Assembly (NCBI GenBank): GCA_031272575.1
Contig: JAISTO010000203.1
Location: 1 to 13,748 of the forward strand
Direction: 5' to 3'
From: Treponema sp.
GTDB lineage: Bacteria > Spirochaetota > Spirochaetia > Treponematales > Breznakiellaceae
DNA: 13,748 bases
Part shown: one piece after another, positions 5,922 to 12,988 of the stretch
Position numbering within the stretch: the first letter of the stretch is position 1
Layout: each line of letters starts with the position of its first letter
Translations under genes and position numbers: made by a program
The notes under the pieces: model-generated
Told to the model about the DNA's origin: nothing
Databases searched by the model: none
What the model saw: the letters and a program-made list of their open reading frames with translations, nothing else

Positions 5922-6142
5922 TAGGGGGCGCGGAGCGCTTGGGGAGTAGGGAGTGGCTTGCGCTTGACTTGTAAGATGCGCGTACTACCGGCAAACTGTC
6001 CGGTAGTACGCGCATCCTGCAAACGCCACGCTCCCTACTCCCTACTAGCCACTCCCTACTCCCTATCCGCCCCACTCCCCACTAGCCACTCCCCACTCCC
6101 TATCCGCCCCACTCCCCAAGCGCTCCCCACCCGCCCTATCCG
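5922..6142 (+). repeat. Heptanucleotide/hairpin element, copy 1
   Basis: A G-rich left arm with GGAGCGCTTGGGGAGTAGG (5932-5950) leads to a 17-bp perfect hairpin, GATGCGCGTACTACCGG (5975-5991) with its complement (6000-6016) and an 8-base loop. A long C-rich arm built of TACTCCC-like heptamers follows, ending in ACTCCCCAAGCGCT (6111-6124), which mirrors the left end. The C-rich arm contains a 37-bp tandem duplication (6044-6080 and 6081-6117, one mismatch). The right edge overlaps the last codons and TAG stop of the PTS IIA-like gene. It is homologous to the inverse of the element at 10266-10516. Confidence 0.85.
6044..6117 (+). repeat. 37-bp direct tandem duplication
   Basis: Two adjacent 37-base units, each starting ACTAGCCACTCCC and ending CCGCCCCACTCCCC, differ at one base (T/C at position 14 of the unit). 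They show recent slippage or recombination inside the heptanucleotide element. Confidence 0.85.
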
Positions 6143-6606
6143 CAACCCCCGACCAGCAGCCGGTAGGCTTCTTCTGGCGTGTGCGCGGCAAGCAGGCGCT
6201 CGCGGAGGCCCTGGCGCTTCAGGCAGCCGCAGAGGTACGAGAGCGTACGCAGGTAAGTGTCCCGCTGGGTGCTGGACGCCGCCACCATGAAGAGTATGCG
6301 CACCGGCTCGTCGTCCAGCGCCTCGAAGCCGGCGATACCCTCGGGGCAGAGCCCCACCGCGGCCGCGAGGTCCGTTACGGACGCGAGCCGCGCGTGGGGC
6401 ACCGCTATGCCCCTGCCGATCGCGGTGCTCATAAGTTCGTCGCGCTTCAGGATCTCGCTTCGCAGTTCCGCGCGGTCTTTCACCTGCGGGGCCTCCCCGA
6501 GCGCATCCGCGAGGGCCTCGAGCGCCTCCCGCTTCGAAACGCGCCCGAAGAAGAGGACGCGCTCCGGCGAGACGAGCGTCTCGAGCGGGAGGGCGGCAGA
6601 CGTCAC
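6136..6606 (-). CDS. PTS IIA-like protein (fructose/nitrogen-regulatory EIIA family)
   Basis: A 156-residue stand-alone EIIA domain of the PtsN/FruA type. It is likely phosphorylated on His71, in GIAVPHAR, the conserved active-site context. It could act as a phospho-relay sensor that regulates transport or transcription rather than importing a sugar, since no IIB or IIC gene is nearby. I chose the GTG at 6606 because GGAG lies 7 bases upstream and the codon comes one base after the putP TAG, giving translational coupling; a TTG at 6621 is the longer alternative. The last residues and the TAG stop fall in the heptanucleotide repeat unit (CCCTATCCGC on the plus strand), so the original C-terminus may have been altered slightly. 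The domain itself looks complete. Confidence 0.88.
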   Translation of the reverse strand: MTSAALPLETLVSPERVLFFGRVSKREALEALADALGEAPQVKDRAELRSEILKRDELMSTAIGRGIAVPHARLASVTDLAAAVGLCPEGIAGFEALDDEPVRILFMVAASSTQRDTYLRTLSYLCGCLKRQGLRERLLAAHTPEEAYRLLVGGCG

Positions 6607-6607
6607 C

Positions 6608-8191
6608 CTAAAACTCCGCAATCTTCGCCTGCTCGAACTCGGCCTCGATGTCCCGCGAGGGTTTTTTCGTCGCGAGGCTTACGATGACGATGACGAGGCA
6701 GGAGAGCAGGAACGCGGGGAGCAGTTCGTAGACCGCGAAGGCCCCGCCCAGGCGGGCGATGCAGTTCTTCCACACGATGACCATGACGCCGCCGGTGAGC
6801 ATACCGGCCACGGCCGCGGGGAAGGTGGTGCGTTTCCAGAAGAGGCTGAAGAGCACGAGCGGCCCGAACGCGGCGCCGAGGCCGGCCCAGGCGTAGGACA
6901 CCACGCGGAAGATCGAGTCGTTCCCGGACAGCGCGATGAGCACCGCGAAGATGGTAACCGCCAGCATAGTGACCCGCGCTATCCACATGACGATGACGTC
7001 GCTCGCCTTCTTCCAGATAAGCCCCTTGAAGATGTCATTCGCCAGGGACGAGGCGACGATCAGCATATAGGAATCGCAGGAACTCATCGACGCCGCGAGT
7101 ATGCCGGATATGACCACCCCCGCGAGGAGGGGCGGGAAAAACTGCCGCCCCATGTGGATGAAGATGTTCTCCGCGTCCCCGGCGCTCGTGAGGAGCGCGG
7201 GCATAAGCGAGCGCCCCACTATGCCGATAAGGACCGCGGCCGCCTGCGCGATGAAGCACCAGATGATCGCGATGTTCCGCGAGGGACGCACCATCGAGGT
7301 TTTTTTCAGCGCCATGAAGCGCACGAGCACCTGCGGCATCCCGAAGTAGCCCAGGCCCCAGGCCATCGTCGATATGATCGTGAGAAAGCCGTAATTCGCG
7401 CCGGGCCCGAACTGGGGCACGCCGTTCTCTATGACCTGCCGCGTCACCTCTTTCCCGTTTTCAATGACCTTCTGGGTAAGCGGCGTGGCGATGCCGAAGA
7501 AGTCGGTGAAGCGGGGGAAGGCCGCCAGGTTGCGGGCGATGCCGCTTATGCCCCCCGCATGGTAGAAACCGAAGCCGAGCACGAGCACGAGCGCACAGAT
7601 CATCAGAATACCCTGGATAAGGTCGGTCACACCCACGGCGCGGAAGCCGCCCATGACGGTGTAGAAGAGGACGATCACCGCGCCGAGTATCACCATAGCG
7701 ATCATCGGGGCGTTGAAAATGTAACTGAAGAGTTTCCCAAAGGTAATGAATTGAGCGCCCACATAGATTGAAAAGAAGAGCAGGCTGATGATTGCGGCGA
7801 GCGCGAGCAGGATGCGGCGCTTGTCGTGAAAGCGCTTACTGAAAAATTCCGGCAGCGTGATCGCGTTCTGCGCGATCTCCGAATAGGCGCGGAGGCGCTT
7901 TGCCACCACGCCCCAGTTTACCCAGGTGCCGATAAAGAGCCCCAGCGCGGTCCAGAAGGCCTCGCCGTAGCCGGTAAAGTAGGCCACCCCCGGCAGGCCC
8001 ATCAGGAGCCAGCCGGACATATCGCTCGCCTCCGCGCTGAGAGACGCCACCCAGGGGCCGAAGCCCCGCTTGGCGAGGAAGTATTCCTCGGGGTTCGTGT
8101 TACTCCGCCGGGCGCACCAGAGCCCAATGACGACCGTGGCCGCGAGGTACACGCCAATGCCAATGAGCATTTGAATGTTAGCGGTACTCAT
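6608..8191 (-). CDS. putP: Sodium/solute symporter, PutP (sodium/proline) type
   Basis: An inner-membrane carrier of the solute:sodium symporter family that probably takes up proline or a related small solute with Na+. The 527 residues contain about 13 hydrophobic segments. The N-terminal block EASDMSGWLLMGLPG (54-68) is the PutP signature, with Asp57 and Ser59 matching positions known to bind Na+ in the E. coli protein. The segment AASMSSCDSYMLIVASSL matches the second conserved region. A longer external loop (IENGKEVTRQVIENGVPQFG) is present. GGAGG at 8196-8200 precedes the ATG. The PTS IIA-like gene follows one base after the stop. Proline is the family-level guess; other SSS substrates remain possible. 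Confidence 0.9.
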   Translation of the reverse strand: MSTANIQMLIGIGVYLAATVVIGLWCARRSNTNPEEYFLAKRGFGPWVASLSAEASDMSGWLLMGLPGVAYFTGYGEAFWTALGLFIGTWVNWGVVAKRLRAYSEIAQNAITLPEFFSKRFHDKRRILLALAAIISLLFFSIYVGAQFITFGKLFSYIFNAPMIAMVILGAVIVLFYTVMGGFRAVGVTDLIQGILMICALVLVLGFGFYHAGGISGIARNLAAFPRFTDFFGIATPLTQKVIENGKEVTRQVIENGVPQFGPGANYGFLTIISTMAWGLGYFGMPQVLVRFMALKKTSMVRPSRNIAIIWCFIAQAAAVLIGIVGRSLMPALLTSAGDAENIFIHMGRQFFPPLLAGVVISGILAASMSSCDSYMLIVASSLANDIFKGLIWKKASDVIVMWIARVTMLAVTIFAVLIALSGNDSIFRVVSYAWAGLGAAFGPLVLFSLFWKRTTFPAAVAGMLTGGVMVIVWKNCIARLGGAFAVYELLPAFLLSCLVIVIVSLATKKPSRDIEAEFEQAKIAEF

Positions 8192-8245
8192 GTTTCCTCC
8201 TTTGCGGGCGGCTGCCTCCCGGCATGGGGCGCTGCCCTGGGAGAG

Positions 8246-8276
8246 AGTATAGCATAAGCGGGGGGAAATATGTCAA
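8246..8276 (-). promoter_or_regulatory. Extended -10 promoter of putP
   Basis: On the minus strand, TTGACA (8276-8271) is followed after 19 bases by TATACT (8251-8246), preceded by TGC to give an extended -10 (TGCTATACT). The long spacer is compensated by the TGN motif. Its -35 lies only 8 bases from that of the divergent lyase promoter. Confidence 0.65.
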
Positions 8277-8284
8277 GAGGGCGC

Positions 8285-8313
8285 TTTACAATCTTTCATT
8301 TTCAATATATACT
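8285..8313 (+). promoter_or_regulatory. Sigma-70 promoter of the lyase gene, giving a leaderless start
   Basis: TTTACA (8285-8290), a 17-base spacer and TATACT (8308-8313) form a near-consensus promoter. The seventh base after the -10 is 8320, the A of the lyase ATG. No Shine-Dalgarno sequence precedes that ATG, so the transcript is probably leaderless. Confidence 0.65.
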
Positions 8314-8319
8314 CGCGCT

Positions 8320-10290
8320 ATGAGTACGCTCTTAATTTTCACCCTTTTTCCCTTAATCCTCGGCCGTGTTCAGGCGGAAAACGAGCGGGGCGTTAATGTA
8401 GTCACCCTGAATGAGCGGGTGGCGCAGACGCTCCCCCTGCTGAACGAGGCAGGCGCCTTTGAGGACATCGACTACGCGAGCACGGACGGCCTCGACTGGA
8501 AGCCGCTCGCCCACCTGAGCCGCGTGTACGACTACAGCCTGGCGTACACGATGGAGGGCTCCCCCCGCCGGGGGGAGGCGGCGCTTCTCGACCACATAGC
8601 GCGCGCGCTCCGGTACTGGTGCGGGGTGCGCCCGCGGTCCGACAACTGGTGGTACCAGCAGATAGGCGAGTGCCAGCGCCTGGGGAATGCCCTCGTGCAG
8701 TTGCGCAAGGAGGGGCTTAAGCCCTTGGACCAGGCGCTGGAAACCGCCGTAGTCGAGCGCATGCGCGAAGTCGGGGGGAATCCGGCGGAGTGGACCGGCG
8801 CGAACAAGACGGACATAGCGATGCACTGGTTCTACCGCGCCTGCCTGACGGAGGACACCGGCCTGCTTTCCCAGGCCGTCGCGTACGCCTACGAGCCCGT
8901 GCAGTTCGCCACCGGCCTGGAAAGTGAGGCGGGCGAGGGCATTCAGGACGACTACTCGTACTTTCAGCATGGGCACCAGTTGTACTTCGCCGGCTACGGG
9001 GGGGACTTCATAAAGGGGGTCACCTTTTTCGCGCTCTGCACGGCGGGCACCCCCTTCGCGCTCCCGCCGGAAAAACTGGCCATCTTCAGCGAGTTCGTGC
9101 GAAACCACTTCATGGCCGTTACCCGCGGGCAGTACATCCTCTTCGCGGCCGGGGGCCGGGGCCTCATGAGCCGCCGGGGGGCCCAGGGCACGGGGCAGAT
9201 GGCCGGTTTCGCGGAGCGCATGATCCGCATCGACCCCGAGCACAAGCGGGATTACGAGGACGCGCTCGCCCGCTTCCGCGGCAAAAAGGCCCCGGGCTGG
9301 CGCCTGCGCGAGCGGCATACCCACTACGCCATCGCGGATTACACCCTGCACATCCGCAGGGCCTACACCTTCTCCGTCCGCATGGCCTCGACACGCACGG
9401 GTCGCATCGAGTACGGCAACCAGGAGAACCTCCGCACCTACTACGCAAGCGACGGCTGTACCAACATCGCGGTTAAGGGTGATGAATATGCCTTCATTTT
9501 CCCGGTGTGGAACTGGACGCGCGTTCCGGGGGTCACCTGTGTGCAGGTACCCAACGAAAGCATACCCCTGCTGCCGAACCAGTGGGAGGTGCGGGGCACA
9601 TCCACCTTCGCGGAGGGGGTCACGGACGGCCCTTACGGGGTCACCGCCTACGCCTTCGACGCGGACTTTAGCGGGGTCGCGGCGAAGAAGGCCTGGTTCT
9701 TCTTTGACGACGAGGTCGTCTGCCTGGGGGCCGGCATTACGGCGAACGCGGCGTCAGCGGGCCTCGAGGTGAACACCACGCTGAACCAGTGCCTCCTCCG
9801 GGGCAAGGTGATGGTCAGCCAGGGCGGCAGGGAGCGGGCCCTGCCCCAGGGTGAACACGCCCTCGAGGGGGCGGACTGGGTGCTCCACGACGGGGTGGGC
9901 TACCTCTTCCCGGCGGGCGGCGCCCCGCGCCTGAGCGCCCGCGCGCAGAGCGGCAACTGGCACGACATCAACCACCAGCAGCAGGACAAAGAAGTCACGC
10001 AGGACGTCTTCAGCCTCTGGTTTGACCATGGCAAGGCCCCCTCGGGCGCTTCCTACGCGTACACGGTGTACCCCGCCGCGAAGAGCGCCGCCCGCCTGCG
10101 CGCCTGGGCAAAAAAGCCGCCCATAGAGATACTCGCCAACACGCCGGAACTACAGGCGGTCTATCACCGTAAACTGGGCCTCCTCGGCATCGTGTTCTAC
10201 CAGGCGGGCGTTTTTGAGAGCAACAGTTTCCGCATAGAAGCCGACAAGCCCTGCGTCAGCATGGTGCGGGGGGTAGGAAGTGGGGAATAG
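8320..10290 (+). CDS. Secreted polysaccharide lyase family 8 enzyme, C-terminally truncated
   Basis: PL8 enzymes cleave chondroitin, hyaluronan, xanthan or related uronic-acid polymers by beta-elimination. The 656-residue product has a hydrophobic leader (MSTLLIFTLFPLILGRVQA) without basic residues. The alpha/alpha-toroid domain (about 20-340) shows NWWYQQIGE (109-117), WTGANKTD (158-165), DYSYFQHG with His217, YFAGYGG with Tyr226, and Arg280 in GGRG, matching the family's catalytic Asn/His/Tyr/Arg set. A beta-sandwich domain follows. The C-terminal domain begins normally (NTPELQAVYHRKLGLLG) but stops after EADKPCVSMVR; the usual final strands are replaced by GVGSGE and a TAG from the heptanucleotide repeat. 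I chose ATG 8320 because the promoter lies just upstream; the in-frame ATG at 8224 precedes that promoter. Substrate unknown. It may be a decaying gene. Confidence 0.88.
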   Translation: MSTLLIFTLFPLILGRVQAENERGVNVVTLNERVAQTLPLLNEAGAFEDIDYASTDGLDWKPLAHLSRVYDYSLAYTMEGSPRRGEAALLDHIARALRYWCGVRPRSDNWWYQQIGECQRLGNALVQLRKEGLKPLDQALETAVVERMREVGGNPAEWTGANKTDIAMHWFYRACLTEDTGLLSQAVAYAYEPVQFATGLESEAGEGIQDDYSYFQHGHQLYFAGYGGDFIKGVTFFALCTAGTPFALPPEKLAIFSEFVRNHFMAVTRGQYILFAAGGRGLMSRRGAQGTGQMAGFAERMIRIDPEHKRDYEDALARFRGKKAPGWRLRERHTHYAIADYTLHIRRAYTFSVRMASTRTGRIEYGNQENLRTYYASDGCTNIAVKGDEYAFIFPVWNWTRVPGVTCVQVPNESIPLLPNQWEVRGTSTFAEGVTDGPYGVTAYAFDADFSGVAAKKAWFFFDDEVVCLGAGITANAASAGLEVNTTLNQCLLRGKVMVSQGGRERALPQGEHALEGADWVLHDGVGYLFPAGGAPRLSARAQSGNWHDINHQQQDKEVTQDVFSLWFDHGKAPSGASYAYTVYPAAKSAARLRAWAKKPPIEILANTPELQAVYHRKLGLLGIVFYQAGVFESNSFRIEADKPCVSMVRGVGSGE

Positions 10291-10516
10291 GGAGTAGGGA
10301 GTAGGGAGTGGGGAGTGGGGAATAGGGAGTAGGGAGTAGGGAATAGGGAGTAGGGAGTAGGGAGTAGGGAGTAGGGTGCGCAGCGTTTGCGGGGTGCGCG
10401 GACTACCGGGATGCTATTCGGTAGTCCGTGCAACTTACGCGCCAGGCGCACCCCACTAGCCACTCCCCACTCCCTACTCCCCAAGCGCTCCGCGCCCCCC
10501 ACTCCCTACTAGCCAC
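10266..10516 (-). repeat. Heptanucleotide/hairpin element, copy 2
   Basis: It starts with a degenerate G-rich stretch and then 13 uninterrupted heptamers of the form GGGRRTR (10283-10373). A 14-bp hairpin follows, with stem 10395-10408/10419-10432 including CGGACTACCG and CGGTAGTCCG and a 10-base loop. A C-rich arm (ACTAGCCACTCCCC, then CCCCAAGCGCTCCGCGCC) ends at 10516. Reverse-complemented, the C-rich arm and hairpin align with copy 1 at 5922-6016. The stem has changed from TACTACCG to GACTACCG with the matching change on the other side. The element provides the lyase stop codon at one end and abuts the kinase ribosome-binding site at the other. Confidence 0.88.
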
Positions 10517-10527
10517 AAAGGAACGCT

Positions 10528-12366
10528 ATGCTTGACATTCACAGTATGCGGTTCAAGATCACCTTCTCCGTTTGGCTGTACATCCTGCTGATCGGCATCG
10601 CGGGGACGGTGTTCCTGTACTTCTTTTTGACCAGCGCGTTGACGCGCAAATACGTGCAGTTGGACGCGGCGTATCTCGAGAGCGTCCGGATTCAGGTTGA
10701 TCGCAACCTGGAAAATATGTTCGCGCTTGCCGCGCTCTGCTCCGCGGATCAGGCCGTGGTCCGCGTGGCCTCACGCCGCGCCCGGAACGGGGCATCCTAC
10801 CACCGCGACGCGCTTAACGCGCAGGAGCGGCTCCACGCGTTCCTCTACGCCAACCCCATAAGCGCCTCTATCGACAAACTAATCCTCTTCGACGACCGCG
10901 GCCTCTTCATCCAGCCCACCACCCGCATGGCCGGCGCGAGCGGCGACCTCGAGCGCATACGGGAGCTCCCCCTCTTCAAGCGCTTCCTGCACGAAAACGC
11001 CCCCCATATCAGCGGCCCCGTGCGCTCGATAGGCACCCGCCTCCCCCGCGACAGTTGGGCGCTCATCGCCCGTGTGCAGACGGTGAAACGCAGGCGGGGC
11101 AGCGTCTACCTCTACATGGAAGCCGGCCTCGACCTCATAAGCGGCGTGTTCCATGACGCCGCGGCCGACTCCCACGAATGGGGGGAGGGGGTCTTCGCCC
11201 GCGTCGAGGATACCGGCGGCGTTATCCTTGCGGGCCGCGACACGTTTCAGCATCCGGCGCGGGGGACGCTTGGCTATGAGGCTGCCGTATCCGCACACCC
11301 GCATTACTTCCATGCGGGCGGAAAAAAGTACCACCTCGATCGGCTCCCGCTCTCGCATTCCCAGATCGTCCTTTATAATCAGGTGGACATGAGCGGCTTC
11401 CGCCTGAACGATCAATATGTGATCGGCACCGTGCTCGCCGTCACGCTCATGTCGCTCCTTACGGCGGCCGCGCTGGGCTTGAGCCTCTCGTCATTTTTAA
11501 CCAAACCGATCAACGCGCTTATCCACCGCATACGCCGCATTACCTGCGAGAACGACTTTTCCCCGGATCCGGCGGCAGAGACCCGCTCGGACGAGATCGG
11601 GCAGATCGGCAGGGCCGTGAACGAGATGGCCGGGAGCATCAGCCGCTTCCTCGCGCAGCGGGAAGAACACTTCGAGGCGCAGAAGGCGGCCGAGATCGCG
11701 CTTCTCGAGACCCAGATCAACCCGCATTTCCTTTACAATACCCTCGATTCGATCCAGTGGATGGCGAAGATTCAAAACAACCCCGCCATCGCGGACCTCT
11801 GCCGCCGCCTGGTCAACCTGCTCCGCGGCATCGCGTCCCTGTCCAAACCCGTGGGGCAGAACGGACCCATCACCCTAAAGGAAGAACTGGCCATCCTCGA
11901 TGACTACGTCGCCCTCATGCAGCTCCGCTTCATGGGGGCCTTCGAGGTGCTGAACCGCGTCCCCGAGGCCCTGCTCGGCTGTCTGGTCCCCCGTCTTATG
12001 CTCCAGCCCCTGGTCGAAAACGCGATCCTGCACGGCATACAACCCACCGACAGGTTCGGCACCATTACCATAACGGCGCGCGAGGAGGCGGAGGGGGGCG
12101 AGCGCTTCCTTTTCGTCAGCGTTGAAGACAACGGCGCGGGCATGAGCGCCGCCCAACTGGAGGCGATCAAAAACCGCGTCCGGCGCGGCATGGCCCCGCG
12201 CCGCCGCGGCCAGAGCAGCCCCTCGCTCAACAACATCGGCATAGCCAATGTTGACAAGCGCCTCCGCCTCCTCTACGGCGAGTCCTGCGGCCTCTCCTTC
12301 GAAAGCGAAGCGGGCGCCTTCACGCGGGCAACGGTGAAAATCCGCGCGGAACGAAGTACAAATTAA
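10528..12366 (+). CDS. YesM-type membrane sensor histidine kinase
   Basis: A two-component sensor that would phosphorylate a YesN-type (AraC-like) response regulator. The 612 residues comprise a first membrane segment (about 13-36), an extracytoplasmic sensor region (about 40-295), a second membrane segment (about 297-321), a HAMP region (about 322-375) and a short coiled linker. The His_kinase domain has the phospho-acceptor His400 in QINPHFLYN, and the ATPase domain has N-box PLVENAILHG (494-503), DNGAG (534-538) and NNIGIANV (568-575). ATG 10528 follows AAAGGA (10517-10522); Met7 is an alternative start. No response regulator gene is adjacent, although the family normally has one. YesM-type kinases often control carbohydrate-use genes, which suits the neighbouring lyase. 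The TAA overlaps the stop of the convergent hydrolase gene. Confidence 0.92.
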   Translation: MLDIHSMRFKITFSVWLYILLIGIAGTVFLYFFLTSALTRKYVQLDAAYLESVRIQVDRNLENMFALAALCSADQAVVRVASRRARNGASYHRDALNAQERLHAFLYANPISASIDKLILFDDRGLFIQPTTRMAGASGDLERIRELPLFKRFLHENAPHISGPVRSIGTRLPRDSWALIARVQTVKRRRGSVYLYMEAGLDLISGVFHDAAADSHEWGEGVFARVEDTGGVILAGRDTFQHPARGTLGYEAAVSAHPHYFHAGGKKYHLDRLPLSHSQIVLYNQVDMSGFRLNDQYVIGTVLAVTLMSLLTAAALGLSLSSFLTKPINALIHRIRRITCENDFSPDPAAETRSDEIGQIGRAVNEMAGSISRFLAQREEHFEAQKAAEIALLETQINPHFLYNTLDSIQWMAKIQNNPAIADLCRRLVNLLRGIASLSKPVGQNGPITLKEELAILDDYVALMQLRFMGAFEVLNRVPEALLGCLVPRLMLQPLVENAILHGIQPTDRFGTITITAREEAEGGERFLFVSVEDNGAGMSAAQLEAIKNRVRRGMAPRRRGQSSPSLNNIGIANVDKRLRLLYGESCGLSFESEAGAFTRATVKIRAERSTN

Positions 12367-12986
12367 TTCAAAAACTCCAAATCGGCCTTGAAGCGGGGGC
12401 GCCTGGCGTTATGCGCTTCCCAGGAGCGGAGCCCCTCGTTGAAGCGGCGCTCCGCTTCCAGGGACGAGGGCGGGCCGTGGCCCGGGAAAATGAAATAATT
12501 GCCCGGCAGCGGGAAAATTCTGCCCCGGAGCGCGCGCACTTCCACCGCGGCCCCGTAGGGGCTTGCCGCGCTGCCGATAAGCCCGGCGCTCAGCACGTCG
12601 CCCGTAAAGAGAAAGCGCCCCACCCGGAACACCGCGGAATCCGCCGTGTGTCCCGGCACCGAAATCACTTCCACGGTGAAGGGCCCGATAGTGATCGTCT
12701 CCCCGTCACTTACGCGGCGCGCCGTATGCTCGCCTATCTCGGAAGCGATCGCGTAAATATCAGCCTGATATATCCGCAGCAGCGTGTTGAGCCCCTGTAT
12801 ATGATGACGGTGCGTGTGCGTCACGAGTACGCCCGCAAGCGTATATTCATTTTCTTCGATGATATTGATGATCTCCGTATCCAGACTCCCCGGATCGATA
12901 AGGAGCGCCTGCCGCGGCGTTTCCTCCGAACCGAGGATGTAACAGTTGCTGAACCCGTGGGTACAGTAATGACAAAAAAGCTGCAT
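12363..12986 (-). CDS. Metallo-beta-lactamase-fold hydrolase (glyoxalase II-like) with altered metal motif
   Basis: A 207-residue cytosolic MBL-fold protein resembling glyoxalase II-like hydrolases. Metal-ligand positions are His57 and His59 in THTHRHHIQG, His62, His113 in VPGHTADS, Asp130 in FTGDVL and His170 in FPGHGPP. The usual HxHxDH reads HTHRHH, so the Asp that normally binds the second metal is His61. The protein may bind one metal, or use His61 as a ligand. Start ATG 12986 lies 5 bases after GGGAG and 2 bases past the stop of the upstream pentapeptide gene, so translation is coupled; ATG 12998 is an alternative. An open frame continues upstream to 13631 but overlaps the pentapeptide gene. 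Its TAA overlaps the kinase stop. Substrate unknown. Confidence 0.87.
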   Translation of the reverse strand: MQLFCHYCTHGFSNCYILGSEETPRQALLIDPGSLDTEIINIIEENEYTLAGVLVTHTHRHHIQGLNTLLRIYQADIYAIASEIGEHTARRVSDGETITIGPFTVEVISVPGHTADSAVFRVGRFLFTGDVLSAGLIGSAASPYGAAVEVRALRGRIFPLPGNYFIFPGHGPPSSLEAERRFNEGLRSWEAHNARRPRFKADLEFLN

Positions 12987-12988
12987 GC

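Noticed and set aside
6257..7771. Long plus-strand frame (504 codons) opposite putP
   Set aside because: Antisense to a clear membrane transporter; its His/Asp/Arg-rich composition reflects complementary hydrophobic codons.
8224..8319. N-terminal extension of the lyase to ATG 8224
   Set aside because: The likely promoter (8285-8313) lies inside it and it would bury the hydrophobic leader 32 residues from the N-terminus.
10283..10373. CRISPR array
   Set aside because: The units are 7 bases and contiguous with no spacers, and no cas genes are present.
10410..10430. Intrinsic terminator of the lyase gene
   Set aside because: The hairpin is strong but lacks a T-tract and belongs to a repeat family also found elsewhere in the window; termination cannot be claimed.
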